From Streptomyces sp. NBC_01451 (GTDB lineage Bacteria > Actinomycetota > Actinomycetes > Streptomycetales > Streptomycetaceae), in contig NZ_CP109479.1 of assembly GCF_036227485.1 (NCBI RefSeq), positions 9,982,001 to 10,046,000 of the forward strand: a stretch of DNA of 64,000 bases, written 5' to 3'. Every line of letters begins with the position of its first letter. Position 1 is the stretch's first letter. The position numbers and the translations under genes were made by a program. Shown here in pieces: positions 34,070 through 42,944 of this stretch. Under the pieces are notes generated by a model. It worked only from the letters and a program-made list of their open reading frames with translations. It searched no databases and had not been told where the DNA came from.

Positions 34070-34537
34070 ATGTGGGGGTTCCTGTCTGCTGTCCTTGCTA
34101 TGGTCGGGACCTTGCTGGGGTCCGTCGTTGCCTACGTCTTGCAGGCCCGTTCAGCGGAGCGCATTCGACGTGTTCAAGAGAGCGAGCGAATGCGCGAGCT
34201 ACGGCTGGCCGCCTTCCGCACGTTGGCACAGACCCTCCATAGCCTCCGTCGAGCTGAACTTGATCAATGGTTGAGTCGACAGCAGGACTCCGAGGGGGCT
34301 GATGCCACGCGAGCTGATGAACTATCGAGAAGCACCCGCCCGGCTGCATGGGCGGCGCTGGCGGAGCTGCAACTCCTTGTTGACGACTCCGACTTCGTAC
34401 AGACCGCTCAGAACGCATATCGGACAACCAGAGCCATCCACTGGGCTCAGGACGACGACGACCGTCGCGACCGGGATCACGCTGCACGCGCAGCCATCGA
34501 TGCCTACCTCGCAGCCGCGGCTCGTCACGTCCGGTGA
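34070..34537 (+). CDS. Hypothetical membrane-anchored coiled-coil protein
   Basis: A 155-residue protein with one N-terminal membrane helix (about residues 2-24, FLSAVLAMVGTLLGSVVAYV). A charged, helical cytoplasmic part follows (SAERIRRVQESERMRELRLA, and a C-terminal DDDDRRDRDHAARAAIDAYL segment). Similar small proteins are common in Streptomyces mobile regions; I do not recognise a named family. The start is weakly supported because no clear ribosome site precedes the ATG. It is intact although surrounded by transposase fragments. Confidence 0.55.
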   Translation: MWGFLSAVLAMVGTLLGSVVAYVLQARSAERIRRVQESERMRELRLAAFRTLAQTLHSLRRAELDQWLSRQQDSEGADATRADELSRSTRPAAWAALAELQLLVDDSDFVQTAQNAYRTTRAIHWAQDDDDRRDRDHAARAAIDAYLAAAARHVR

Positions 34538-34596
34538 AACGACGCTCTCTCCGCAAGGGCTCTGGGCCTTGACTTCGAGACCTGCATATTTGAGGG

Positions 34597-34656
34597 GTGT
34601 CGGCCGGGCAGGTCCGCTATGACAACCTGACCCCGGTCATCCGGCGCATCGTGCTC
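34597..34656 (+). pseudogene. Fragment of an IS21 IstA transposase
   Basis: Twenty codons reading VSAGQVRYDNLTPVIRRIVL match the conserved GQVRYDNL block of IstA. Flanking sequence is unrelated. It is a short scrap, supported by the distinctive motif and by other IS21 pieces nearby. Confidence 0.5.
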
Positions 34657-34712
34657 CTTACGTACCTGTGCGTGCTGTTCGTACCACGGACGACCTCGTT
34701 GGCATTGCTCTG

Positions 34713-34877
34713 CACAGCGACCTGTTCGCAACCCGCACCGAGGCCCGGCTGCGGATCGCGACCTGGATCACCGGCTTCTACAACACGCACCGGCTACACA
34801 GCGTGTGTGGATATCAGAGTCCGATCGACTACGAACACGACCACCGGGCCAACTCCGCCTTGGAGCTGGCCGCTTAG
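34713..34877 (+). pseudogene. C-terminal fragment of an IS3-family transposase
   Basis: The frame HSDLFATRTEARLRIATWIT, GFYNTHRLHSVCGYQSPIDY ends with ELAA and TAG. It is the standard C-terminal end of IS3 family OrfB, including the ..FYN..R.HS..GY.SP.. motif. The catalytic DDE core is missing. Confidence 0.75.
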
Positions 34878-34899
34878 AAGATCTCCACAGTCCGAGGGG

Positions 34900-35437
34900 A
34901 TTGACAACATCTCGGTGCAAGACGTCTGGGACTACCTCGCCCACGACGAATGGCAGATCGCTCTGAGCGTCCTGGAGGAGCTCGGAGACGGGCAAACCGC
35001 TGCCCTTGACGTTCTGGGAGCAGCTTGCCGAGGCGGCTGAGTAACTCGGCCTTGAGCGGAGCGCGGCTTGGTGCCACTGGCGGCGTTCCGAGATCCGAAA
35101 CGGAATGATCCGGGCGGATCTGGCGCTTCGTCCACCCACGGAGGCCCGACGCAAGACACCAATCTCCGGCCACGGTGTTCTGCGACCCATGTGGGACATC
35201 GGGAACCTCTCACCCACCGGCGCCGCTTCGGTGAGTATCGCCGGGCTCTGGGTTGAGGACATGCCCGTTCTGGAGCCTGGCGGCCGGGCCACTGTCCGCC
35301 TCGTTCCCCTCACTCCCACTCACTGGACGCACGTCAAAACCGGCCAGCAGATCAACATGCACGAAGACCGGACCGTGGCCGGCGGCGCAGTCGTGCTGGA
35401 GGTTCACCTCCCCACCCCCGCCATGCCCGCGAGATGA
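34900..35437 (+). pseudogene. Decayed conserved hypothetical gene (one frameshift, one stop)
   Basis: The first part reads ISVQDVWDYLAHDEWQIALS, then VLEELGDGQTAA. After a frameshift near 35005 the next frame gives PLTFWEQLAEAAE, a TAA at 35042-35044, then LGLERSAAWCHWRRSEIRNG and MIRADLALRP. It continues intact to LEVHLPTPAMPAR and the stop at 35435. Read together the pieces make one continuous protein of about 175 residues. I recall Streptomyces proteins of this shape but no function is known. The 3' end overlaps a convergent gene. Confidence 0.55.
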
Positions 35438-35950
35438 TCCAGGCCGTCCCGCCCTCACGCTGGTGCAGATATCTCCGTACTCGGTGGCGCAGTCACAGGA
35501 GTACGTCGACAACTGCCCGAGCGCGACCAGTTGACGTTTCCGGGCCCTGGGCGACTCGGTGAGGAAGACTTCGACGTCGTGGATGTAGGTCAGCGCCCAG
35601 TCCTGCTTGGGTCTGGATAGTGAGGGGATCACCCAATCGATCACGGGCGTGAAGCCGGCGTCGGAGAAGTTGTTCGCCAGCGTGCACAGATTGCGGTTGC
35701 ACAGCTCCACCTGCCGCGCCGCCTCGTCGGCAGGTTCACCAAGAGCCCGGACGTGATCGCTGACGATCAGCCTGTTGATGAAGTCGCCGTCCAGCCGGGC
35801 GGAGCGTGGCAGGCGCTCGGCGACGAGTCTGGTCACCGTCGACTTCCCGGCCCCGGGTATCCCCGTCACGATCAGGCAGTCCGGAGTCTCCGGAGTGATC
35901 ACGCCCGCAATCGTGGCAGCGCGCCTGGTGGCGAGCCATCGCATTTTCAA
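35210..35950 (-). CDS. P-loop kinase/ATPase with an atypical, probably replaced C-terminus
   Basis: A 246-residue frame. P-loop GIPGAGKST lies at residues 30-38, followed by RLVAERLPRSARLDGDFINR and RQVELCNRNLCTLANNF, typical of small AAA/zeta-toxin-like kinases that end in a further 60-80 residue domain. After VIDWVIPS (about residue 115) the sequence no longer resembles that family, and the last 70 codons run antisense through the decayed gene at 34900-35437. The gene is probably truncated and fused to foreign sequence. The TTG at 35950 has AGGAGGG seven bases upstream; ATG at 35944 is the alternative. Confidence 0.55.
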   Translation of the reverse strand: MKMRWLATRRAATIAGVITPETPDCLIVTGIPGAGKSTVTRLVAERLPRSARLDGDFINRLIVSDHVRALGEPADEAARQVELCNRNLCTLANNFSDAGFTPVIDWVIPSLSRPKQDWALTYIHDVEVFLTESPRARKRQLVALGQLSTYSCDCATEYGDICTSVRAGRPGSSRGHGGGGEVNLQHDCAAGHGPVFVHVDLLAGFDVRPVSGSEGNEADSGPAARLQNGHVLNPEPGDTHRSGAGG

Positions 35951-36162
35951 GGCGTGGCCCTCCTGAGTACTCCGCTCCGGCGCCCCGGTTCCCCCTGCCG
36001 GATCTCTCAGGATCCGCGAGCGAGAACCACCACCCGATCCGACCCAAACAGCCACTTGGCGATCAAGTGTTCCCGGCACTCACCAGCACGAGCTGCCGCT
36101 TCCCACCGACACAATCAGCGCAGTGACTCCAGTCGTGGCTGTCGGTTCGCGATCCGCATGTT

Positions 36163-37185
36163 TCAGCTGCCCGCCAGGCTTCTCGTGAGCGGGCGTACTG
36201 CCGGTTCGAGCAGCGACAATGTCCGCTGCTCCGCGTCGAGGGCCACGCGGATACCGACTGGCATCGGCAGATTCGGGCCGGCGTGTCCGAACTCGACGTT
36301 GCCCAGGACCGGGATGTCACGGTCGCCGAGGACATCGAGGACGATCTCGCGCAGGGTCGGGGACGCGTCGGGCGAGTGGAGGCCGTCGATCCCGTCCGGG
36401 ATGCCCACGACCATGCCGGAGATCCGATCGAGGATGCCGGCGTGTCGCAGTACCTGCAGGTAGCTCCACACATGCGCTGCCAGGCCACCCGCCTCCTCCC
36501 AGAACAGCACCGCGCCGTCGAACCCTTCGAGCGGCAGCGCGTAGGACGTCGCCTGGTTCAGCACAATGCGGTTGATCACTCCGCCGATCAGCCGGCCTTC
36601 GGTGCGACCGGCACGCCAGCACTCCCACGTCGGGGTGGCGGGCAGCGGGCCGATCGGCTCGGTTCCGGTCAGCAACGTCGAGTAGAGCTCCTCGAGTTCC
36701 GCCCTGCGTGCCGCAGTCGCGCGCTGCCAGTGTCCGCCGAGTCCAGGGGTGGCCAGGTCGGAATGGAAGCCGACCAGACCCGTGCGCGCGTAGAACACCA
36801 GATGCAGCAGCGAGATGTCGCTGAAACCGAGGATCGGCTTGGGGTCGGCAGTGATCGCCTCGAAGTCGATCAGATCGAGGTATCCGAGCGCCGTCTGGCC
36901 GCCGTCATGCGCGATGACCGCGCGTACCTCGGGATCTCGCAGAAGAGCGTTGAGCTCTTCGGCGATCTCCGTCGGCCTAGCCGCGCTCCACCAATGGTGC
37001 CGCCCCCCTGCAAGGAGCGGTGCCCGACGCACCCGGAATCCCATCCGCTTGAGCACGACCACCGCCTGCTCGAGGTCGGGCTCGTTGGCGGCATGGAGCG
37101 GCCCGGACAGCGCTGCGACAGCGACGAGATCTCCGGGCCTCAGGGCACGAGGCCGAAGCAGTTGAGGCAGCGCAGTAAGAGTCAC
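36163..37185 (-). CDS. S66 family LD-carboxypeptidase-like protein (MccF type)
   Basis: A 340-residue protein with the S66 fold. The N-terminal part has LRPGDLVAVAALSG and the FRVRRAP strand. The central part has GFSDISLLHL and the second domain has LFWEEAGGLA (catalytic Glu) and FGHAGPNLPM (catalytic His). The nucleophile region reads GGQTAL at residues 95-100, where family members normally have a Ser two residues after the position of Thr98 or just before it; here I see Thr98-Ala99. The protein may therefore be inactive or use Thr. S66 enzymes trim peptidoglycan peptides or inactivate microcin-C-like antibiotics. It starts at GTG with a weak ribosome site. Confidence 0.8.
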   Translation of the reverse strand: MTLTALPQLLRPRALRPGDLVAVAALSGPLHAANEPDLEQAVVVLKRMGFRVRRAPLLAGGRHHWWSAARPTEIAEELNALLRDPEVRAVIAHDGGQTALGYLDLIDFEAITADPKPILGFSDISLLHLVFYARTGLVGFHSDLATPGLGGHWQRATAARRAELEELYSTLLTGTEPIGPLPATPTWECWRAGRTEGRLIGGVINRIVLNQATSYALPLEGFDGAVLFWEEAGGLAAHVWSYLQVLRHAGILDRISGMVVGIPDGIDGLHSPDASPTLREIVLDVLGDRDIPVLGNVEFGHAGPNLPMPVGIRVALDAEQRTLSLLEPAVRPLTRSLAGS

Positions 37186-37274
37186 CGAGGCAGTATCCCG
37201 ACACCCTCAGTAACACGCGACACATTTACCGGCGTCCATTCACGAAGCCCCTGGCCCAGAACAAGCCGCCCTCC

Positions 37275-37329
37275 GGGGCCACTTCACGACGCTTGATCTT
37301 CCTGAATCGTCCCCAAAACGGGGCCACTT
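37275..37329. repeat. Paired ggggccactt repeats resembling an IS21-family end
   Basis: The 10-mer occurs at 37275-37284 and 37320-37329, 45 bp apart in the same orientation. From memory, repeated GGGGCCACTT-like motifs mark the ends of actinobacterial IS21 elements. No transposase is adjacent, so this would be a solo end, in keeping with IstA/IstB scraps at 18.8, 33.7 and 34.6 kb. Confidence 0.4.
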
Positions 37330-37816
37330 GGAGCCGCCCCGTGTGGAGTCAAATAGCATCACACCAGCCACCGACCGGGGGTGCGGGGCACGGCGCGGCG
37401 GCGGCGCACGCCTCCGGCACTGTGCGCGGCCCCGAGCGGATCTCACAGCTGTACTTCGCTCTTCCCGCTGTGCTCGCTGCCGCCGAGCCCGACTCGTTGA
37501 AGGCGGCACTGGACGCGGTGTGGCACGCGGTGGGCACGTACGGCGAGCACTACCCAGAGCTGCTGGAGGAAATCCGGTCGGCGTGCGCCGACCAGGTGGG
37601 GGAGTGGGCAGACGTGCTGTGCTGCCGGTGCTCCCCAGTAACGGGTGGCTTCGTAGGCGGGTGTGGGCAACGTCTGTCGCTGGTTTCGGGCAGCACTCAA
37701 CGATCAGAGCGGTCGGAAATATCGATGAGAGCCGACAACAGTGGCGCGTGTCTGCTGTCGTCGGGTGGCCTGTTCCGCCATCGTCTGCCGGTGATCTTCG
37801 CTGATACGGTCCGGTC
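37330..37816. other. 487-bp region before the MFS gene; possible small remnant
   Basis: No certain gene. A plus-strand stretch at about 37440-37620 reads LPAVLAAAEPDSLKAALDAV, then WHAVGTYGEHYPELLEEIRS, which looks protein-like but belongs to no family I recognise and has no sensible start or end. The MFS promoter should lie near the right edge. Confidence 0.3.
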
Positions 37817-39106
37817 ATGCCGCGCCTGGTGGAAGTCCCTGGGTACGTACGTTTCCTGACCGCCTCGGCCGTATCTGCGTTCGGTTCTCAGGTCACAGGG
37901 CTGGCGTTGCAGATCCTTACCGCCGTGGCGCTGAGCGCATCCGCTACGGAGGTCGGCATCGTCAACGCCGCCCGCTGGGTTCCGTATCTGCTCTTCGGAC
38001 TCATAGCCGGCGTCGTGGTGGACCGCTGGCGGCGCAAGCCGATGATGGTCGCCACGGACCTCGGAAGGGCAGTCCTGCTCGGTGCGATACCCGTGCTGTA
38101 TGCGCTCGATCGGCTCACCATCCCCGCACTGTGCATGTTCGTCTTCGTGTTCGGGGTGCTGTCTTTGCTGTTCGAGGCGGCCAACCAGTCGTACGTGCCA
38201 CAACTGGTACCCAAAGAGCTGCTCAACGCGGGATACGCCCGTGTGCAACAGGCCGACGCAGTGGCAGGCTCGACCGGCCCCCTGATCGCCGGGACACTGA
38301 TCAAGATCATGGGAGCGCCGCTTGCCGTGCTGGTCGACGCCCTCACCTATCTGATATCCGGCCTGCTTCTCGCCTCTGTGAAGGCACCCGACCCCGTCCC
38401 CGATCGAAGCGCACGGCGCAGCCTGGGCAGAGAACTGCGCGAGGGCGTGGCCTGGGTCTACCGGCATCGCACGCTGGCGTCCATCGCCCTGACCTCGCAC
38501 GCGATGCTCCTCTTCAACAGCATGGTGAGCACGGTCTTCGTGGTCTTCGCCCTGCACAGCCTCAAGATCGGGGCACTCGGTCTGGGGGTCACCTACGCCT
38601 GCGCGAGTGTCGGTGTGATACTCGGCGGTGCGCTCTCCGGGCGCGTGGCCAGAAGACTGGACGTCGGCGCCACCCTGATCGCCTTCCGCCTGCTCGCTGC
38701 CATCGGCTGGCTGCCCCTGGTCCTGGCCGAACGTGGATCGTGGGCGCTTGCCTCCGTGTCCCTCGGCTTCTTCCTCGTGTCCCTGGCCATCGGCGCCGAA
38801 AGCCCGGTGGAGATGAGTTACCGCCAGGCGGTGACACCCGATCGGCTGCGCGGGCGGATGAACGCGACGATCCGTTCGATGAACTGGGGAATGGTAGCGG
38901 TGGGTGCACCACTGGGCGGCGTACTCGCCGACCAGGTCAGCTATCGCTTCGCCTTGTGGATCGGACTGTCCGGAGCAGTCGTCCAGGCACTCGTGCTGGC
39001 GTTTTCTCCCACCCGGAGGGCCCGTACTGCCGACGGACTTGATCCCTCGACAGCTGACCTGACACGGCACGGCGCACAAACCGCTACCGGGGAGAGCAAG
39101 GACTGA
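37817..39106 (+). CDS. MFS transporter (MFS_3/EntS-like exporter)
   Basis: A 429-residue transporter with about eleven to twelve membrane helices. The loop after helix 2 carries VVVDRWRRKPMMVATDLGRA, the motif-A region of this MFS branch, and the second half has TPDRLRGRMNATIRSMNWGM, characteristic of MFS_3 proteins. Members export siderophores, macrolides or other small molecules. It stands alone, so its cargo is unknown. It starts at the ATG within GGTCATGCCG and ends 10 codons after RTADGLDPST in a hydrophilic tail. Confidence 0.85.
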   Translation: MPRLVEVPGYVRFLTASAVSAFGSQVTGLALQILTAVALSASATEVGIVNAARWVPYLLFGLIAGVVVDRWRRKPMMVATDLGRAVLLGAIPVLYALDRLTIPALCMFVFVFGVLSLLFEAANQSYVPQLVPKELLNAGYARVQQADAVAGSTGPLIAGTLIKIMGAPLAVLVDALTYLISGLLLASVKAPDPVPDRSARRSLGRELREGVAWVYRHRTLASIALTSHAMLLFNSMVSTVFVVFALHSLKIGALGLGVTYACASVGVILGGALSGRVARRLDVGATLIAFRLLAAIGWLPLVLAERGSWALASVSLGFFLVSLAIGAESPVEMSYRQAVTPDRLRGRMNATIRSMNWGMVAVGAPLGGVLADQVSYRFALWIGLSGAVVQALVLAFSPTRRARTADGLDPSTADLTRHGAQTATGESKD

Positions 39107-39149
39107 TCACCTCGCGGTGACTCTTCGGGCCTGGGCGGCCCTGTGTGGA

Positions 39150-39171
39150 CGGTCACGTAAATGCGTGACCG
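39150..39171. terminator. Hairpin after the MFS gene
   Basis: Perfect 8-bp arms (cggtcacg and cgtgaccg) around the loop taaatg, 44 bp after the MFS stop. A smaller hairpin (tcacc-tcgc-ggtga) immediately follows the stop at 39107. Either may help end transcription; there is no T run. Confidence 0.45.
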
Positions 39172-39538
39172 CTGACAAGCCGCGATTCCTGCAGCACCGC
39201 TCGGACTGACCGTCACCGAGGAGGCTTGACCGGGAGCAGCTCTCTCATTCCTTCCGGCGGCCATGGGTTCTCGTGCCAAGCCGCGCTGATCGGGACCAGG
39301 GCCTCCCACGACGCCTCGGTGAGGGGCCGGGATGGTCTGTCCCGAGTTCGGTGTACAGCCGACTGCACAGGTGAGATGGGACCTGGTGGAGGCTCTGTCT
39401 GATCTTCGCCACACGGGCCGGACCGGCGGTGCGTAGTCGCTGATAGTGGGTGAGAGTTTGCAGAAACGTAGTGGCTTCCTGGGTTGAAGAGGTGAATTCT
39501 ATTATGGTGATGGCTAGTTGAATGCTCTGGGAGGGTGA
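39172..39538. other. 367-bp region upstream of the Tap-like gene, no gene
   Basis: No supported coding frame, although a minus-strand stretch near 39215-39330 (PSRPLTEASWEALVPISAAW) looks protein-like and could be a remnant. The last 60 bp contain an AT-rich patch (gaattctattatggtgatgg, 39492-39511), unusual for this genome and a good candidate for the promoter of the following two-gene unit. Confidence 0.4.
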
Positions 39539-42118
39539 GTGGATCGGTCGCCACGGGATGAGGGTGCGATCAATGTGACGACGGCGCGGAACAATCTGTA
39601 TGCGCTGGTGAAGTCCGCCGAGGAGGAGGGGCGCACCGTGGTGGTCACCAAGCACAGGGTGCGTGCTCTGCTGGCGCCGCTGGACCGGTTCCCGGCGGCC
39701 CGTAAGGCCGGTGCTTTCCCGGCCCACGTGCTGAGCGTGGCGCAGCGCGACTTCGGTGATCTTGTCACGCTGGCGGCTCAGGGCCGACCGCAGGTGCTGC
39801 TGAGGAACACCACGCCGGTCGCGGTGCTGCTCCCCGCCGACCCCGCTTCAAGTGCTCTCTCGTCCGATATGGCCGCGCAGGGTGCGGCGTCCGCAGGAGG
39901 TGCGGTGCACGGGCAAGGTGACCAGGACTCCGGGAGTGCTCCGCGTAGGCTCGCCACGTTGGGCGACGCGATCGGTTCCGTGCTCACCGATGTGCCGGTC
40001 GGTGGCCCGTTGTTCGGGCTGCCGGGTCTGGACGCGGCGACGGGTGGTCTGCAGCCGGGCCGGCTGACGCTGGTGGCGGCCGCTCCGAATGTCGGCGGGA
40101 GTCTGCTGGGTCTGGCCGCCGCGCGGCAGAGCGCGCTCGTCGAGCGGCGGACGGTCCTGTATGCGGCGTCGGGGCCGAACAGGGACGACATCTTCCGCCG
40201 GATCGTCTCCGCCGAGACGGGGGGTGACTACGCGCGCCTGAAGCAGGGCCGCCTGACCGCGCATGAGCAGGAGGTCGCCCGCGCCTTGGTTCAGGCGGGT
40301 GACGTGCTGCTCATCGATGACGGCACCCATCTGAGGGCCGAGGACATCGCGGAGACCGTGCCGCACATGGAAGGTCTGGCTCTTGTGGTCGTGGACCGCC
40401 TCCAGGCCGCGCACAACGCCCGTCTGCCGCTGTCCGGAGACCGACTGCCGGAGGCCTCCCAGGTCCTGGCCGGCCTCGCGCGTTCCGTACCGGTAGCGGT
40501 GCTCGCGGTCGTGGACAGCGACGACCCCGCGCTTCTGGGGCTCCTGGACGCCGATGTCCTGGTGACGCTCACCGCTACCGCGGACCCGGACAAGGTTCAG
40601 GTGACGGTCACGGAACGTGATGTCGGCACAATCGGCACGGCGTACCTGCGGCCCGACCTGATCCACGCCCGCTTCCTCGACGCGGGGGCCGCCCCTCTCG
40701 GCCGTGCCGAGAGCCCGGCGATCCCGGCGGTCCCGGGGTTCTCGGCGGCCGGGGCGACGGCGGCGCTGGAACTGGCCGAAGCCGCTCTTGCCTACACGTC
40801 CGGCGGACACCGGGGGATCCCCGCCGCGCTCACCCGGGAACTGGCGGCATGGCGGAGCGCGGTCGCAGGCGGCGACCAGGAAGCCCTGAAGGAGATCCTG
40901 CCGTCGCTGCTGCGGGCCGCCGCGGCGGTAGGGGAGATGCCCGACACCCACGAGGGGTACCGCCTCGCCGCCGCGCTGCGCCCCTACGGCGAGGCCATGT
41001 CCGCCGACACCGCCGACACCGCCGCAGGCGCCGGTCAGGCTGCCGCTGACGGTCTGCCCGTTCCTGCCCCGCCGGGCAGCGGACAGACCCGGGTCGACAC
41101 GGCGGCGGAGGATGAGGAAGGCGACGAGGACGGCCTGGCGCCGGGAGATGAGGAGGACGAGCCCGAGGGCCACGTCTTCCCTGCCCTGAAGATCCTCAAG
41201 GACGCGGTCGGCCGCTCGAAGATGCACCCGATCTCCGTCATCCGCACCGAGGAACGTGACAGCGGCCCGTGGCCGCTGATCAGCGAGCACATGGACGGCG
41301 AACCCCGCTGGGTCCACCCCGACGTCACTGCCGCCCGCGTGCCCCACGTCAGGGCGAACGGAAAGCGCGTCCGCCGCGACAAGATCGACGTGCCCGGACC
41401 GTTCGGCGCGGGCGTGCTGTGCCTGATCGACCGCAACGGCAGCTTCCCCTCCGCGTGTTCGGCCGTTCCCCTCGCCCCGAACAAGCTCCTGCACACCGGC
41501 CCGCTCGACGCGTACGACAAGACCCAGGCCGGCATCTATCTCATCGACATCCCGGAATGGACCCGCACCGACATGCCGCACCCGCTGGGGCGGATCATCG
41601 ACCGGCCCGACGAGCACGGCCGGGTGTGGGTCACCACCCCCCACATCAAACAGCTGGAGAGACTCGTCCGGGAGCGCCATCTCGGCGCCATGCCGGCCAT
41701 TCACGACTCCTGGACGGGGAAGTACAACGAGTCGCTGTTCAAGCCCTTCTACGAGGCGACCCGTAAGGCACGGACCGAGCTCGTCCAGATCGGCGGCGAC
41801 CCCTACAAGGCGTACAAGACCCGGCTGTCCATCGCGCTGCGCCTGCTGTGGCCCAAGCGCCCCGCACAGCGGTCCCCGTTCTGGCGGCCGGACTGGCGCA
41901 TGAGCATGGTCGCCGAGGCATCCGTCCGCCACTGGACTGTCGCGTTCAAGGCCGTCCAGGAAGGGCACACGCTCATCGCGTTGCGCAACGTCGACCAGGC
42001 CGTCTTCTGGACTGCGCCCGGCACGCCGCCCGCTACCTACCGGATCGGGACCGGCTTCGGCGAAGTGAAGGCCAAGTTCGTCCAGTCCGGCGAGATCATC
42101 CTCGAAGGCGACGACTGA
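39539..42118 (+). CDS. Fusion of Phd-like, degenerate DnaB/RecA-like and Tap/PolB-like domains
   Basis: An 859-residue protein of unusual build. Residues about 12-95 resemble a Phd/YefM antitoxin repeated twice (INVTTARNNLYALVKSAEEE; VVVTKHRVRALLAPLDRF; LLRNTTPVAVLLP). Residues about 155-385 resemble the DnaB C-terminal RecA fold (GLDAATGGLQPGRLTLVAAA and Walker-B-like ALVVVDRLQAAH), but the P-loop reads APNVGGS with the Lys missing. An acidic linker follows. Residues about 555-859 resemble the C-terminal half of Streptomyces telomere-associated protein Tap, with a PolB motif-A-like LIDRNGSFPSAC. The end overlaps the next gene by one base (TGATG). Role inferred: DNA-end or replication-associated. 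Confidence 0.6.
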   Translation: MDRSPRDEGAINVTTARNNLYALVKSAEEEGRTVVVTKHRVRALLAPLDRFPAARKAGAFPAHVLSVAQRDFGDLVTLAAQGRPQVLLRNTTPVAVLLPADPASSALSSDMAAQGAASAGGAVHGQGDQDSGSAPRRLATLGDAIGSVLTDVPVGGPLFGLPGLDAATGGLQPGRLTLVAAAPNVGGSLLGLAAARQSALVERRTVLYAASGPNRDDIFRRIVSAETGGDYARLKQGRLTAHEQEVARALVQAGDVLLIDDGTHLRAEDIAETVPHMEGLALVVVDRLQAAHNARLPLSGDRLPEASQVLAGLARSVPVAVLAVVDSDDPALLGLLDADVLVTLTATADPDKVQVTVTERDVGTIGTAYLRPDLIHARFLDAGAAPLGRAESPAIPAVPGFSAAGATAALELAEAALAYTSGGHRGIPAALTRELAAWRSAVAGGDQEALKEILPSLLRAAAAVGEMPDTHEGYRLAAALRPYGEAMSADTADTAAGAGQAAADGLPVPAPPGSGQTRVDTAAEDEEGDEDGLAPGDEEDEPEGHVFPALKILKDAVGRSKMHPISVIRTEERDSGPWPLISEHMDGEPRWVHPDVTAARVPHVRANGKRVRRDKIDVPGPFGAGVLCLIDRNGSFPSACSAVPLAPNKLLHTGPLDAYDKTQAGIYLIDIPEWTRTDMPHPLGRIIDRPDEHGRVWVTTPHIKQLERLVRERHLGAMPAIHDSWTGKYNESLFKPFYEATRKARTELVQIGGDPYKAYKTRLSIALRLLWPKRPAQRSPFWRPDWRMSMVAEASVRHWTVAFKAVQEGHTLIALRNVDQAVFWTAPGTPPATYRIGTGFGEVKAKFVQSGEIILEGDD

Positions 42119-42690
42119 TGGCCGGCCCCACAGGCCGCGGCGGCAGCCTGGGCGCCGCCCTGGGCGACCTGCTGCGCTCCCAGGTCACCCCCCGCCACCG
42201 GCTGTCGTCGTACACCGCCAAGCACTGGCATGCCCAGCTCAGCCAGCTCACCGCGACCCATCGCGGGCTGCAGGCCCTGGAGGACGCCGGACTCCACGTG
42301 ACGACCAGGACTCTGGTCAGCTGGCTGTCCGACGCGGAGTACAACGTCCGCCGCAACTACCGCGACGTCATCCACACCGCGTACGAGAACACGGCCATCG
42401 TCCCCGCCGGCCCGATCCCCGACCACATCAGGCGGGGCCAGTACGAGATCAGCGGCGTCGTCAAAACCGGGGACGACGAACGTACGCGCGGCACCCTGGG
42501 CGCCGCGCCCCTGCGCATCGACGGCAGCCGGGGCAACTGGGACCAGATCGAGGAGCTCTGGCTCGCGGGCGAGCTCACCGACGACGAGTTCGAGGACCAC
42601 TTCGTCGATGACGTCATCGTCGAGGACATCGGCGAAGGCACCGACGGATGGGAGTTCCCCGGCGTCGCGTACCGCGTCGAAGTCAGGTAG
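42118..42690 (+). CDS. Small helix-turn-helix protein, Tpg-like partner
   Basis: A 190-residue protein. A helix-turn-helix region spans about residues 45-90 (LEDAGLHVTTRTLVSWLSDA, then EYNVRRNYRDVIHTAYE), and an acidic, strand-rich C-terminus follows (LWLAGELTDDEFEDHFVDD). Size, HTH position and its place directly after a Tap-like gene match the Tap-Tpg pairs that cap Streptomyces linear replicons, but sequence likeness to Tpg is faint. It could equally be a simple DNA-binding regulator of a mobile element. The start is an ATG overlapping the upstream stop (TGATG), implying coupled translation. Confidence 0.55.
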   Translation: MAGPTGRGGSLGAALGDLLRSQVTPRHRLSSYTAKHWHAQLSQLTATHRGLQALEDAGLHVTTRTLVSWLSDAEYNVRRNYRDVIHTAYENTAIVPAGPIPDHIRRGQYEISGVVKTGDDERTRGTLGAAPLRIDGSRGNWDQIEELWLAGELTDDEFEDHFVDDVIVEDIGEGTDGWEFPGVAYRVEVR

Positions 42691-42944
42691 CTGCACGCCC
42701 GGAGGGGGCGAACCGACCTCCGCGGCAAGGGAGTTCACCGCATGCGTCACCCTTCCCAACTGCGGAAATGACCGATGATCGCCGTGTACGCGCAGTCGGT
42801 CCCGATCGCCGAGCAGCGGAGGCCCTGCTCGGTGAGGGAGCGGGTCAGATGGCCCGCAGGCCGGCCGCGTCGGTTCCAGGTCTCCGCTCGTTCGCCCGGG
42901 GGCGGAGGCTGACCGGGCCGCTGTTGCGGTGCGCCGGTCGGGGG

